Counted from the stretch's first letter, positions 8,426-17,944 are shown. The stretch is DNA of 48,428 nt from Bacteroides sp. CAG:443 (GCA_000432735.1 FR887832.1:23451-71878); one strand, 5' to 3'. Translations and numbers: made by a program. The notes: generated by a model from the letters alone, not told the origin.

Positions 8426-9364
8426 TCAGTGTTGTTTGCCTTTTAATATTTTATTTAATCTATATAGATCAGTTCTCGTAATACCCGCTAAAAATGTAAT
8501 TATAAAGGATGTATAAAGCTTTTTATAAAAAGGAAAAATACAGAATGCCTTGAAGAATTCTCTAAATCCGATTTTATATTTACGATTTATAAGAGCTCCT
8601 GACATTCGTCTTTTATGCCAGGAAGAGAGAAAAAGCCTACTCCCCTTTTTGTGGGAGATTTGTTTATATAGCTCATGAAACATAGCATCCAAAGGGTCAT
8701 GGTCTTTGATTGTCCGGATACTTTTGTTTTCTGAATTCGTTACATAATATAATGATGTTGGTTCTTTAGAGTAAGCAAAATCACAGACAGCCTGTAAGCG
8801 AGCAAGCGTAATAATATCTTCTCCTGAAGGAATTCCTGAAGGGAATCCTCCTATTTTTTGTATGATTTCTTTTCGTACGGCATATGCACTTGTTTGCATA
8901 GGAAAGTCTGTACCAGATGCGAGTTCATAATAATTATAGAGTATTCCTTCTGTTCCCATAAAAGAAAACTTATTAGGTAAAACGGGAAGAGTGAGAGACT
9001 CATTTTCTCTTTTAAAGAAATATGATGTTCCGAATACACCACATTCTGGGTAACGTTCTACTAAATGATGGATTACTTCTAAATGGTTAGGAAGCCATTC
9101 ATCATCTGCATCTAAGAAAGCAATGATATTTCCTTTAGCAGCTTTAATACCTGTATTACGAGCGATGGATACTCCACTATTCTTTTGGCTTATTAGTTTA
9201 ATAGAGGAATGTTGCCATTGTGCCACTATTTGGGGTCCATGATCGGTAGAACCATCATTTACTACTACAATCTCAAAATTTTGATAAGTTTGGTTCAGAA
9301 CAGAGTTGATGCTGCGTTGAATAAACTTAGCTCCATTATATAATGGTATAATTACACTAATCAT
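8426..9364 (-). CDS. Family 2 glycosyltransferase
   Basis: This 312-residue GT2 protein starts MISVIIPLYNGAKFIQRSINS, has VVNDGSTDHG at the nucleotide-binding loop, GVSIARNTGI, and the metal site FLDADDEW near residue 95. The remaining 200 residues are basic and less conserved, ending in a hydrophobic stretch that might be peripheral to the membrane. It overlaps the flippase gene by 4 bp (ATGA), so the two are translationally coupled. Base composition is visibly more AT-rich than in the glycosyltransferase genes after it, which points to a different origin for this part of the cluster. Confidence 0.88.
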   Translation of the reverse strand: MISVIIPLYNGAKFIQRSINSVLNQTYQNFEIVVVNDGSTDHGPQIVAQWQHSSIKLISQKNSGVSIARNTGIKAAKGNIIAFLDADDEWLPNHLEVIHHLVERYPECGVFGTSYFFKRENESLTLPVLPNKFSFMGTEGILYNYYELASGTDFPMQTSAYAVRKEIIQKIGGFPSGIPSGEDIITLARLQAVCDFAYSKEPTSLYYVTNSENKSIRTIKDHDPLDAMFHELYKQISHKKGSRLFLSSWHKRRMSGALINRKYKIGFREFFKAFCIFPFYKKLYTSFIITFLAGITRTDLYRLNKILKGKQH

Positions 9365-10812
9365 TGTTCTGTAATTTTATGCTTAATCAAATAATTGAAT
9401 ATTTCTTTTTGTATTTGTAATCCTATTATTTGCATGATTCCTAAATAAAGAATTGCAGTAGTAGCGATTTTTGTTAATAATACAAATATCGGTATTTTTA
9501 TAGGAAGAGTGATAAGATAACTTAATAGTATACTTAAAGTTGCCGTACTAACAAAGGGAGTAATATCTTTTATTGCATTCAATACAGTTAGGCCAATTTC
9601 TTTACTTATAAAATATAGCCATATAAATAACCAGATAATATTAAGACTACTATATATGGCAATCATCATGTGAATACCCCATTGATGTACCAATAGTATA
9701 GCTATTATTTGTATTATACTTATGCCAATGGTGTTCCACATATAAATATTTGATTTACCTTTACTTATAATAAGGTTTGAGCAAAGTGTTGTTATAGGGA
9801 GAAAAGCTCCCCAAATACATAAAATTTGCAGAATAGGTACACACGGCATCCATTTATCTTGTATGGTTAAATAAATAAATTCAGGAGCAATAAGAGCTAA
9901 TCCAAACATTGCAGGAAATGATAGATAAGCAGTGAATCGTAACATTTTTCGAAAGGCATTTTGCTGACGATCTTGGCTCTCTGATAATTGTGACAAGACT
10001 GGTTGAGCAACACTACTTATCATTCCTCCAATAAATGATGATCCCATTATGTTCCATTTATTTGCTTGTGTATAAAGACCTACTTCTTTTGGAGTAAATA
10101 GTCGTCCTATAATAGCAGAAAATATATTGTTGTTAATTTGTAAGAATATGTTAGTTAATAACATTTTGCTACTAAATCCAAACATTTCTTTCAATGGAGA
10201 AAAGTTGAATTGGAAAGTGGGACGCCATGGCGAAAAATACCAAAAACTTAGGTTAATGATTGCAATATAAATAAGACTTTGGATAGCTATGCCCCAATAC
10301 GACATGCCATTCAATGCCATAATAATGCCTGTTGTACCGGATAGCAGCAATGCGGGTAATTGTGAAATAGCTTTTTGCTTAACCATTAAATTTCTGAACA
10401 GATAAGCATTGTGAGCGGTTGCGGTACTAGATATGAGAAAGCCTAAAAATGTTAATCGGGCTAATGGCACTAAATCTGGCTGTCGATAATAGTTAGCTAT
10501 TAAAGGGGCAGAAAAGAATAAAATTGTATAAAGACTTAAGCCCATGAGGGTACTGAACCAAAAGACAGCATTATAATCTTTGTGTGAAATATTTTTTTTG
10601 TTAGCTAAAGCAACAGTAAATCCGCTTTCTTGTAATGTACCTGCAATAGCAGTGAAAATAGTGAGCATACCCACCATACCGTAGTCGGCTGGAGTAAGCA
10701 GGCGAGCAAGAAATATACCGAAAATAAGGTTTAGTAATTGTTGTACTCCGTTGCTTACGCCTCCCCATAAAAGTCCTTTTGCGGTTTTTTCTTTCAGTGA
10801 TTGTTCGGGCAT
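9361..10812 (-). CDS. Wzx-type polysaccharide flippase (MOP superfamily)
   Basis: This 483-residue protein is strongly hydrophobic, with about 12-14 predicted membrane segments, and starts with the typical cytoplasmic lead SLKEKTAKGLLWGGVSNGVQQLLNLIFG followed by LTPADYGMVGM, a signature of the polysaccharide biosynthesis (Polysacc_synt) family. It would move an undecaprenyl-linked glycan from the cytoplasmic to the periplasmic face. It is the first gene of the seven-gene minus-strand glycan cluster. No Wzy-like polymerase lies in the cluster. The DNA is markedly AT-rich: sample 60-base stretches at 9421 and 9601 are about 27% and 22% GC by hand count, against about 45% at 4681. Confidence 0.88.
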   Translation of the reverse strand: MPEQSLKEKTAKGLLWGGVSNGVQQLLNLIFGIFLARLLTPADYGMVGMLTIFTAIAGTLQESGFTVALANKKNISHKDYNAVFWFSTLMGLSLYTILFFSAPLIANYYRQPDLVPLARLTFLGFLISSTATAHNAYLFRNLMVKQKAISQLPALLLSGTTGIIMALNGMSYWGIAIQSLIYIAIINLSFWYFSPWRPTFQFNFSPLKEMFGFSSKMLLTNIFLQINNNIFSAIIGRLFTPKEVGLYTQANKWNIMGSSFIGGMISSVAQPVLSQLSESQDRQQNAFRKMLRFTAYLSFPAMFGLALIAPEFIYLTIQDKWMPCVPILQILCIWGAFLPITTLCSNLIISKGKSNIYMWNTIGISIIQIIAILLVHQWGIHMMIAIYSSLNIIWLFIWLYFISKEIGLTVLNAIKDITPFVSTATLSILLSYLITLPIKIPIFVLLTKIATTAILYLGIMQIIGLQIQKEIFNYLIKHKITEQ

Positions 10813-10851
10813 GTCACAATATTTTAGAATAATGGATGTGGGTTGTAATGA

Positions 10852-10894
10852 AAGCGAAGAATCTCAAAAGAGTGAAATTTGAGATTCTTCGCTT
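10852..10894 (-). terminator. Hairpin downstream of metG
   Basis: The arms 10852-10868 and 10878-10894 pair perfectly over 17 bp with a 9-nt loop. It lies between the end of metG and the start of the flippase gene on the same strand, so it probably separates the two transcription units. The T-tract after the stem is weak. Confidence 0.6.
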
Positions 10895-10915
10895 GAGTAT
10901 AGTATAAAAAGAATA

Positions 10916-12958
10916 TTATTTCACTTCACTTCCGGGTTTTACTTCTTTCAGTACAGAAGTAACGGCAAGTGAACCGTCGAAGTTCTCGGCAGACAGAATC
11001 ATACCTTCACTTACCAGTCCGTTCTTGAACTGACGTGGGGCAAGGTTGGCGATGAACAATACCTGCTTTCCTACCAGTTCTTCCGGACGATAGTGTTGTG
11101 CAATACCGCTTACGATTGTACGGTTTTCCAGTCCGTCTGCAATCTTGAATTTCAGCAATTTCTTCATCTTAGGAACTGCTTCACATTCCAATACGGTTCC
11201 TACACGGATATCGAGCTTTTCGAATTCTTCGAATGCGATAGTCGGTTTGATAGGATTAGCCTTGTAGTTGGCTGCTTCATTAGCTTTTTTCGTAGCAAGC
11301 AGTTTGTCTACCTGTGCCTGAATAGCATCATCTTCAATCTTTTCGAACAGCAATTCCGGCTTGTTCAACTGATGTCCGGCAGCCAGTAAGTCGGTGCGTC
11401 CCAGTTGTTCCCAGTCGAAGCTTTCCATATTCAGCATGTGACGTAACTTCTCACTGCTGAACGGCAGGAATGGTTCGAAAGCAATAGCAAGGTTAGCAAC
11501 CAATTGCAGAGCAATATTCAAGATGGTAGCTACACGGTTCATATCTGTTTTGGCAAGCTTCCAAGGTTCTGTATCGGCGAGGTATTTGTTTCCGATACGT
11601 GCCAGGTTCATCGCTTCCTTCTGTGCATCACGGAACTTGAAGACATTCAGCAGTTTTTCAACTTCAGCTTTTACGTCGGCAAATTCTTTCAGTGTTTCAC
11701 GGTCGTAGTCATTCAGTTCACCGCAAACAGGGACTTTACCTTCGAAGTATTTGTTTGTCAGTACCATAGCACGGTTGACAAAGTTTCCGTAGACAGCAAC
11801 CAATTCATTGTTGTTGCGTGCCTGGAAATCTTTCCATGTAAAGTCATTGTCTTTTGTTTCGGGAGCATTGGCAGTCAAGACATAACGCAAAACGTCCTGT
11901 TTGCCCGGGAAATCTTGCAGGTATTCGTGCAACCATACAGCCCAGTTACGTGATGTTGAGATCTTATCACCTTCCAGGTTAAGGAATTCATTGGCAGGAA
12001 CATTGTCCGGTAAGATGTAACTTCCCTCTGCTTTCAGCATGGCAGGGAATACGATGCAGTGGAATACAATGTTGTCTTTTCCGATGAAATGGATCAGACG
12101 TGTTTCAGGGTCTTTCCACCATTTCTCCCATGAGTCGGGCAATAATTCTTTCGTATTCGAGATGTAACCGATAGGAGCATCGAACCATACATACAGTACT
12201 TTTCCTTCAGCTCCTTCTACAGGAACAGGAATACCCCAGTCAAGGTCACGACTTACGGCACGAGGCTGTAATCCCATGTCCAGCCAGCTCTTGCACTGTC
12301 CGTATACATTAGGACGCCATTCCTTATGATCTTCCAAAATCCATTTACGTAACCAGCTTTCATGTTTGTCGAGTGGAAGATACCAGTGCTTGGTTTCCTT
12401 CATGACGGGCTGGCTTCCGCTGATAGCACTTTTGGGATTGATCAGTTCGGTAGGAGAAAGTGTACTTCCACATTTCTCGCACTGGTCACCATAAGCACCT
12501 TGTGCGTGGCAGCGAGGACATTCACCGGTAATATAACGGTCGGCAAGGAATGTATGAGCTTCCTCATCGTAATACTGCATAGAAGTTTTTTCGATAAATT
12601 CTCCTTTGTCATACAATTTACGGAAGAAACCGGAAGCTGTATCGTGATGAATTTTTGAAGAGGTACGTCCGTAAACATCAAATGAAATTCCGAATTCCTT
12701 GAATGAGTCACGGATCAACGTATGATAACGGTCTACGATATCCTGTGGAGTTACTCCTTCTTTCTTTGCGCGGATAGTGATAGGTACTCCATGTTCGTCA
12801 GAACCGCCAATGAAGAGCACATCTTCTTTTTTCAGGCGCAGATAGCGCACGTAAATATCGGCCGGTACGTAAACACCTGCCAAATGGCCGATATGGACCG
12901 GACCGTTGGCATAAGGCAGAGCCGATGTCACGGTCGTTCGCTTGAATTTTTTTTCCAT
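10916..12958 (-). CDS. metG: Methionyl-tRNA synthetase
   Basis: This 680-residue class I aminoacyl-tRNA synthetase charges tRNA-Met. The ATP-binding HIGH motif is at residues 22-25 (GPVHIGH). The zinc knuckle is CPRC followed by CEKC near residues 145-160. The second ATP motif is KISTSR, the KMSKS equivalent of this family, near residue 334. The C-terminal 110 residues form an OB-fold tRNA-binding domain of the EMAP/Arc1p type (DIRVGTVLECEAVPKMKKLLKFK), so this is the long dimeric form. It is preceded by a consensus-like promoter and followed by a hairpin, suggesting a single-gene unit upstream of the glycan cluster. Confidence 0.97.
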   Translation of the reverse strand: MEKKFKRTTVTSALPYANGPVHIGHLAGVYVPADIYVRYLRLKKEDVLFIGGSDEHGVPITIRAKKEGVTPQDIVDRYHTLIRDSFKEFGISFDVYGRTSSKIHHDTASGFFRKLYDKGEFIEKTSMQYYDEEAHTFLADRYITGECPRCHAQGAYGDQCEKCGSTLSPTELINPKSAISGSQPVMKETKHWYLPLDKHESWLRKWILEDHKEWRPNVYGQCKSWLDMGLQPRAVSRDLDWGIPVPVEGAEGKVLYVWFDAPIGYISNTKELLPDSWEKWWKDPETRLIHFIGKDNIVFHCIVFPAMLKAEGSYILPDNVPANEFLNLEGDKISTSRNWAVWLHEYLQDFPGKQDVLRYVLTANAPETKDNDFTWKDFQARNNNELVAVYGNFVNRAMVLTNKYFEGKVPVCGELNDYDRETLKEFADVKAEVEKLLNVFKFRDAQKEAMNLARIGNKYLADTEPWKLAKTDMNRVATILNIALQLVANLAIAFEPFLPFSSEKLRHMLNMESFDWEQLGRTDLLAAGHQLNKPELLFEKIEDDAIQAQVDKLLATKKANEAANYKANPIKPTIAFEEFEKLDIRVGTVLECEAVPKMKKLLKFKIADGLENRTIVSGIAQHYRPEELVGKQVLFIANLAPRQFKNGLVSEGMILSAENFDGSLAVTSVLKEVKPGSEVK

Positions 12959-13363
12959 ATACGTATATAGTTTATTTTGAGTTGCAACCTTACGATGCGC
13001 AAAGATAAGGATTATTTGGGAATTATCATGGATAGAAGGAGGTTAAGCGAATATTCTCTTCCCTTTTTATCCGAATTGTATTTTCATTGCAGGAAAGATA
13101 GAAATTTTCTTAAAGAGTTTGGAATGGCTTGGAACATATGATATTGATTGTTGTTTAAATAGCTTAGCAGACTGTAGCTGATTGAATTTGTTGCGACCTT
13201 TTTGTAGATTTCTTTATTATCGTACAAATTCTTTATAATAATGACTTGCCATACGATAAATCTATGTAATTTTAACTGTTGGAATAATTGCGGAAAATTT
13301 TTTTGTGTTTTTTAGTTTTATAAATTGAATTTCAATGATTTGTTAAATATTAAATCTGATACA
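12959..13363. other. Divergent intergenic region between metG and the GH20 gene
   Basis: This AT-rich 405-bp region holds the metG promoter element near 13000. It also has an 8-bp inverted repeat TTATCGTA (13217-13224) and TACGATAA (13252-13259), which could be an operator for the GH20 gene. I find no convincing TAnnTTTG element for the GH20 gene, no tRNA and no small gene. Confidence 0.5.
13000..13007 (-). promoter_or_regulatory. TAnnTTTG -7 element for metG
   Basis: On the minus strand the bases read TATCTTTG, a full match to the Bacteroides -7 consensus TAnnTTTG, 41 bp upstream of the metG start. No clear -33 TTG element is seen. Confidence 0.6.
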
Positions 13364-15361
13364 ATGAAACATCTGGTTTTAGTAGGTATGGTGTGGCTAT
13401 GTAGCTTGGTTTCGGTTGTAGCCCAAAGTGTTCCACAAGTAATCCCTGCGTTGCAGCAATGGCAACCAGCCAAAGGTAAACTGGTCTTGCCGGAATCGGG
13501 CAAAGTGATTGTGTCCTCGGATGAGGAAGGAATATTGAAGCAGAGTGCTGAAATATTAGTGCAAGATTTGAAAGAAATGTTTGGCTGGAATTACCGTGTG
13601 GTTGTTGGTAAAAAGGAGAAGGAAGCTGTTTATTTGACATTAAGTAAACCGGACAAGACGTTGGGTGACGAAGGATATCGGATGGATATTCGTAATGGGG
13701 TAACCATAGAGGCGCCTACTTCCAAAGGAGTATTTTGGGGTACACGAACCTTATTACAGATGATTCATAATCAGCCGGGAGGATTAATGAAGGGACTCGC
13801 CACGGATTTCCCGTTGTATCCGAATCGTGGATTTATGATTGATGTAGCTCGTAAGTTCTTTACGATGGATTACTTACGTGATTATGTAAAGATTCTTTCA
13901 TTTTATAAATTGAACGAATTGCAGGTTCATTTGAATGACAATGGATTTGTAGAATTTTTCGAAAATGACTGGAACAAAACGTATGCGGCTTTCCGCCTAG
14001 AAAGTGAACGTTATCCAGGGCTGACGGCCAAGGATGGTTCCTATACAAAGGCTGAGTTTCGGGATTTTCAGAAGATGGCAGCTACTTATGGGGTCAATGT
14101 GATTCCAGAGATTGATGTGCCGGCTCATTCTTTAGCTTTTACACATTATAATCCTCGACTGGCAGCTGATAATAAGGCGTACGGTATGGATCATCTGGAT
14201 TTGTATAAAAAGGAAGTCTACGATTTTGTAGATTCTCTCTTCGATGAATATTTGTCGGGTGAAGATCCGGTATTTGTAGGACCGGAAGTACATATCGGTA
14301 CAGATGAGTATAATGTGAAAGAGTCTGAACAGTTTCGTCGTTTCACGAATCATTGCATGGATTTGGTAGCTAAATATGGTAAGATGCCGCGTTTATGGGG
14401 GAGCTTGAAAATAATGAAAGGAGAAACGCCTGTCGACTTGAAAGGAAAGGTCGTGAGTGCCTGGAATTATAACTGGATGGATGTGAATACGTGTCTGGAA
14501 GCAGGGGCCAAAGTGGTGAATCTTTGTGACTGGCTTTTGTATCTGGTACCGGCCGTAAATTATTATCATGATTTTTTGGATTATCAATGGTTATACGAAT
14601 CCTGGATGCCTGAAATGATGAGGAAGGACGATCCAAAGGTTGAAAAGCGTAATCCAAATTTCTTGGGAGCTATGTTAGCCGTTTGGAATGACCGGGTAGG
14701 TAATGGAATCAGTCAACAGGATGTGCACGTCCGTACTTTTCCGGCGTTGCAGGTTGTGTGTGAAAAGATGTGGAAAGGTGAAAATGTACAGCATGTATCG
14801 TATGCTCAGTTTAAAGCACTTTGTCAGTTAACTCCCGAGGCTCCGGGTGTGAATTTGCTGGCGAAGGTTCCTCGGCGTACGGTATTAACAGATACAGATA
14901 AAGAGATAACGCTTTCAGGTACGGATGTAGTGACTACTTCTGTTGATGAGATCGGTTATCCTTATGCCGTAGAGTTTGAAATTTGTCCGGATTCTATTCC
15001 AAACATTGATGCTATATTGTTCAAGGGACCTCATTCGGAATTTATAACGAACTGGCAAAATACAGGTAAGTTTGCTTTCCGTCGTGATGGCTATGAATTT
15101 GTATTTCATGCCTATCGTTTGCCTGAAAGCAAATGGACAAAAGTACGCGTGGAAGGTGATGCAAAAGGGACTTCCTTGTTTATAGACGGACAACTTCAGG
15201 AGAGATTGGAAGGACGTATAGGTGAAGTGTTTAATGCGAAAAGTCAGAAAAAAGACCGCATCTGGTACCAGGAAACTTTGATATTCCCATTGAAGCAATT
15301 AGGAGATACTCAAATGGGATTTAAGGGAAAGATGAAAAATGTAGTATGTATTCCGCGTTAG
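13364..15361 (+). CDS. Exported GH20-family beta-N-acetylhexosaminidase-like glycoside hydrolase
   Basis: The start at 13364 is chosen because it begins a signal peptide (MKHLVLVGMVWLCSLVSVVAQ); the frame is open 13 codons further upstream. The 665-residue protein has a GH20b-like N-terminal domain (about 35-140), then a TIM barrel with RGFMIDVARKFF and LQVHLNDNGF, and the catalytic pair Asp314-Glu315 in HIGTDEY, where GH20 enzymes carry an Asp-Glu dyad for substrate-assisted catalysis. The C-terminal 170 residues look like a laminin-G/concanavalin-like beta-sandwich. It is predicted periplasmic, releasing terminal HexNAc residues. It faces the neighbouring esterase/SusCD operon convergently, so membership of the same pathway is likely but not shown. 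Confidence 0.85.
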   Translation: MKHLVLVGMVWLCSLVSVVAQSVPQVIPALQQWQPAKGKLVLPESGKVIVSSDEEGILKQSAEILVQDLKEMFGWNYRVVVGKKEKEAVYLTLSKPDKTLGDEGYRMDIRNGVTIEAPTSKGVFWGTRTLLQMIHNQPGGLMKGLATDFPLYPNRGFMIDVARKFFTMDYLRDYVKILSFYKLNELQVHLNDNGFVEFFENDWNKTYAAFRLESERYPGLTAKDGSYTKAEFRDFQKMAATYGVNVIPEIDVPAHSLAFTHYNPRLAADNKAYGMDHLDLYKKEVYDFVDSLFDEYLSGEDPVFVGPEVHIGTDEYNVKESEQFRRFTNHCMDLVAKYGKMPRLWGSLKIMKGETPVDLKGKVVSAWNYNWMDVNTCLEAGAKVVNLCDWLLYLVPAVNYYHDFLDYQWLYESWMPEMMRKDDPKVEKRNPNFLGAMLAVWNDRVGNGISQQDVHVRTFPALQVVCEKMWKGENVQHVSYAQFKALCQLTPEAPGVNLLAKVPRRTVLTDTDKEITLSGTDVVTTSVDEIGYPYAVEFEICPDSIPNIDAILFKGPHSEFITNWQNTGKFAFRRDGYEFVFHAYRLPESKWTKVRVEGDAKGTSLFIDGQLQERLEGRIGEVFNAKSQKKDRIWYQETLIFPLKQLGDTQMGFKGKMKNVVCIPR

Positions 15362-15377
15362 TATGCTTCTGTGACTT

Positions 15378-15421
15378 AAAAAAACGGCTATCTGAAATCT
15401 TCACAGACTTCGGATAGCCGT
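15378..15421 (-). terminator. Intrinsic terminator of the SusCD/esterase/GH3 operon
   Basis: The arms 15384-15396 and 15409-15421 form a 13-bp stem with one G-U pair. On the minus strand the stem is followed by a run of T (complement of A at 15378-15383). It lies after the last gene of the minus-strand operon and just past the GH20 stop. Confidence 0.75.
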
Positions 15422-15437
15422 CACATTCAATCGTGAA

Positions 15438-15583
15438 TTAGCCTTTTCCCAATCCCCATTTTATAGCCGCAAAGGTAAGTTGTTGTTTTACTTTGTAGCG
15501 GCATTATATTCAGATGTAAGAGAAGCAAGCAAATGACTGTCAAAATTCCCTTTGTGGAGAAATGTCTTCATCACATTCTTCAT
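15438..15583 (-). pseudogene. Possible frameshifted short gene or 3' gene remnant
   Basis: A 31-codon frame starts at 15583, 6 bp after the GH3 stop, and ends at 15488 with SEYNAATK. In another frame the bases directly beyond it read QQLTFAAIKWGLGKG and end at a stop at 15438. Read together they look like one C-terminal protein segment broken by a frameshift. The family is not recognised, and a chance frame is possible. Confidence 0.3.
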
Positions 15584-15589
15584 AGAGGG

Positions 15590-17932
15590 TTATTTCTTCA
15601 GTATATTGATTGGTGCCTGCAAATGCAGAATATCGTGTGTTTTATCTACTCCACCGGCAACCTCTACGTCTTGTGTTGCTTTAATGTCGCGGGAAGAAGA
15701 TCCTATTGAAAACTTATAAGTACCTGAATCGGTTACCCATGCAGAAGTACTTTCATTGTAAGAAGCCAGATCGAATGTCTTGACAGTCATTGTAACAGAT
15801 GTCGTTTCGCCCGGTTTCAATTCTTTAGTTTTGGCAAAAGCCTTCAATTCTTTTTCCGGTTTGTTCAAGTCACCTCCTTGAGGAGCAGAAACATAAAGTT
15901 CTACTACTTCTTTTCCTGGTAATTTGCCTGTATTCTTGACATCGACTGTAACTGTATAAGTTCCGTTTTCTGCCTTAACTTGCGGAGTTCCATATTCGAA
16001 GGTTGTATACGACAAACCGTATCCGAATGGATAAGAAACTTGTTTGCCGAAGCTGTCGAAGTAACGGTAACCGACATAGATATCTTCTTCGTAATCGGTA
16101 TAGTCCCATAACTTCACTTCGCTCTTCTTTTCTTTCGGGTCAGTCATGTTGAGACTACTCATAGCTCCTTCTGTCGGGAAGTTAGCAGAAGAGGCTGCAT
16201 CCTCAAATTTGACAGGGAAAGTCATGGTCAGTTTTCCTGATGGATAAGCTTTTCCGCTCAGGATATCTGCTACGCTGTTACCGCCTTCCTGTCCTGCCTG
16301 CCAAGCGCAGAGAATTGCATCCGGCAAGTTTTTCCATGAACTGGTTTCGATAACTCCACCGATATTCAGGATAACTACTACTTTCTTGCCTGCTGCATGG
16401 AATGCTTTACATACATCGCTGATAAGTTTGGTTTCTTCCTTAGACAAGTTAAAGTCGGAAACCTTTCTGTCGAGGAATTCACCCGACATACGTCCTAACG
16501 TAATCATTGCTATGTCGGTTTGAGCTGCGTAGTTGTTTAACTGACTTGCCGGCAATTCCATTTCTGTTGGAAGCGGAGTTGGTAAGAATTTAACCATCGG
16601 ATTATCTCCTTTAGGTTTGTTGCGTTCATTCTCTTCGGCAATGTATTTCTGATAGGTATCTTTTAACTCCTCATTAACTTGGAAATTCGCATTTTTCAGT
16701 CCGTCAAGCAGCGAAACAGTATATGCACGGTTTACGTTACCTGAGCCAGTTCCTCCTGCAATGAAATTGTAAGAAGTGCAGCCAAACAATGCGACTTTCT
16801 GAATATTTGAGCTCAGCGGAAGTGTCTGATTGTCATTCTTCAGCAATACCATACCCTCGGTAGCAGACTGACGGGTAATTTTGGCATGAGCCTGCAAATC
16901 CGGTTTGTTGGAATAATTGTATTTCTTGAAGTGCGGAGTTTGTAGAATCATGTTAAGAATACGTTCTACGTTGCGGTTCAATACGGCTTCGTCCAGTGTC
17001 CCTTTCTTTACGGCATTGACAATGGCCTCATATTGCTTGTCGAGTCCCGGCTGTAACATATCGTTTCCAGCTTTCATTTGGGCAACAGCATCCTTACCTC
17101 CAAACCAGTCTGTCATAACCATGCCTTTGAATCCCCATTCATCACGTAAAAGAGTTGTCAGCAATTCCGGATTTTCGGATGTATAGATTCCGTTCAGGTA
17201 ATTGTAGGAAGACATGACGGTCCACGGATTGGCTTCCTTTATGGCAATTTCGAATCCTTTCAAATAGATTTCACGTAAGGCTCTGGGTGATACATGTGCA
17301 TCGACAGCCATACGGTTGCTTTCCTGATTGTTTACGGCAAAGTGTTTGATAGATGTACCTACTCCGTTGCTTTGTACGCCTCTCACATAAGCCGCAGCAA
17401 TTTTTCCGGAAACCAGAGGGTCCTCTGAGTAGTATTCAAAGTTACGTCCGCACAATGGATTACGATGAATGTTCAGTGCTGGTGCCAGCAATACGTCGGC
17501 TCCATACTCCAGAACTTCATTTCCGATGGCTTTACCCACATTCTCTACCAGTTCCTGGTCCCATGTAGATGCCAGTAATGTTCCGATAGGGAAGTGTGTA
17601 CAGTAATAAGTGGCAGAGTCACCTTCACGGGTTGGGTCGATACGCAGTCCGGCAGGACCGTCGGCCAGTACGACAGCCGGGATACCCAGTCGTTCAATGG
17701 GATAAGTTGTTCCGGCAGCACCGGGAACGAGTTTCTTTGTTTTGCCGATAACAGCACTATCACCCGAGAAGCCAGCCATTCCTGTACCGACTACCAGATG
17801 AGCTTTTTCTTCCAAAGTCATGGCATTGATGACTTCATCAATCGTGGCCTGTCCCAGTTGAGGAACTTTGGGACCACATGAGTTTAATATCATGGCTGAA
17901 AGAGCCATTCCAAGAATCAATTGCTTTTTCAT
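15590..17932 (-). CDS. GH3-family beta-glycosidase, lipoprotein
   Basis: This 780-residue protein has a lipoprotein signal (MKKQLILGMALSAMILNSCG). The GH3 N-terminal barrel spans about residues 30-340, with LADGPAGLR, the loop GRNFEYYSEDP, IKHFAVNNQE and the nucleophile Asp275 in VMTDWFGG. The GH3 C-terminal domain (about 385-600) and a fibronectin III-like domain (about 660-740, PGKEVVELYVSAP) follow. This architecture is common to beta-glucosidases and related exo-acting beta-glycosidases; the exact sugar cannot be told. The residues after the lipid Cys (GPKVPQ) are not acidic, so surface export by the Bacteroides lipoprotein export signal is not suggested. It is the last full gene of the operon, 12 bp after the CE1 gene. 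Confidence 0.92.
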   Translation of the reverse strand: MKKQLILGMALSAMILNSCGPKVPQLGQATIDEVINAMTLEEKAHLVVGTGMAGFSGDSAVIGKTKKLVPGAAGTTYPIERLGIPAVVLADGPAGLRIDPTREGDSATYYCTHFPIGTLLASTWDQELVENVGKAIGNEVLEYGADVLLAPALNIHRNPLCGRNFEYYSEDPLVSGKIAAAYVRGVQSNGVGTSIKHFAVNNQESNRMAVDAHVSPRALREIYLKGFEIAIKEANPWTVMSSYNYLNGIYTSENPELLTTLLRDEWGFKGMVMTDWFGGKDAVAQMKAGNDMLQPGLDKQYEAIVNAVKKGTLDEAVLNRNVERILNMILQTPHFKKYNYSNKPDLQAHAKITRQSATEGMVLLKNDNQTLPLSSNIQKVALFGCTSYNFIAGGTGSGNVNRAYTVSLLDGLKNANFQVNEELKDTYQKYIAEENERNKPKGDNPMVKFLPTPLPTEMELPASQLNNYAAQTDIAMITLGRMSGEFLDRKVSDFNLSKEETKLISDVCKAFHAAGKKVVVILNIGGVIETSSWKNLPDAILCAWQAGQEGGNSVADILSGKAYPSGKLTMTFPVKFEDAASSANFPTEGAMSSLNMTDPKEKKSEVKLWDYTDYEEDIYVGYRYFDSFGKQVSYPFGYGLSYTTFEYGTPQVKAENGTYTVTVDVKNTGKLPGKEVVELYVSAPQGGDLNKPEKELKAFAKTKELKPGETTSVTMTVKTFDLASYNESTSAWVTDSGTYKFSIGSSSRDIKATQDVEVAGGVDKTHDILHLQAPINILKK

Positions 17933-17944
17933 AATTAGTTTAGA

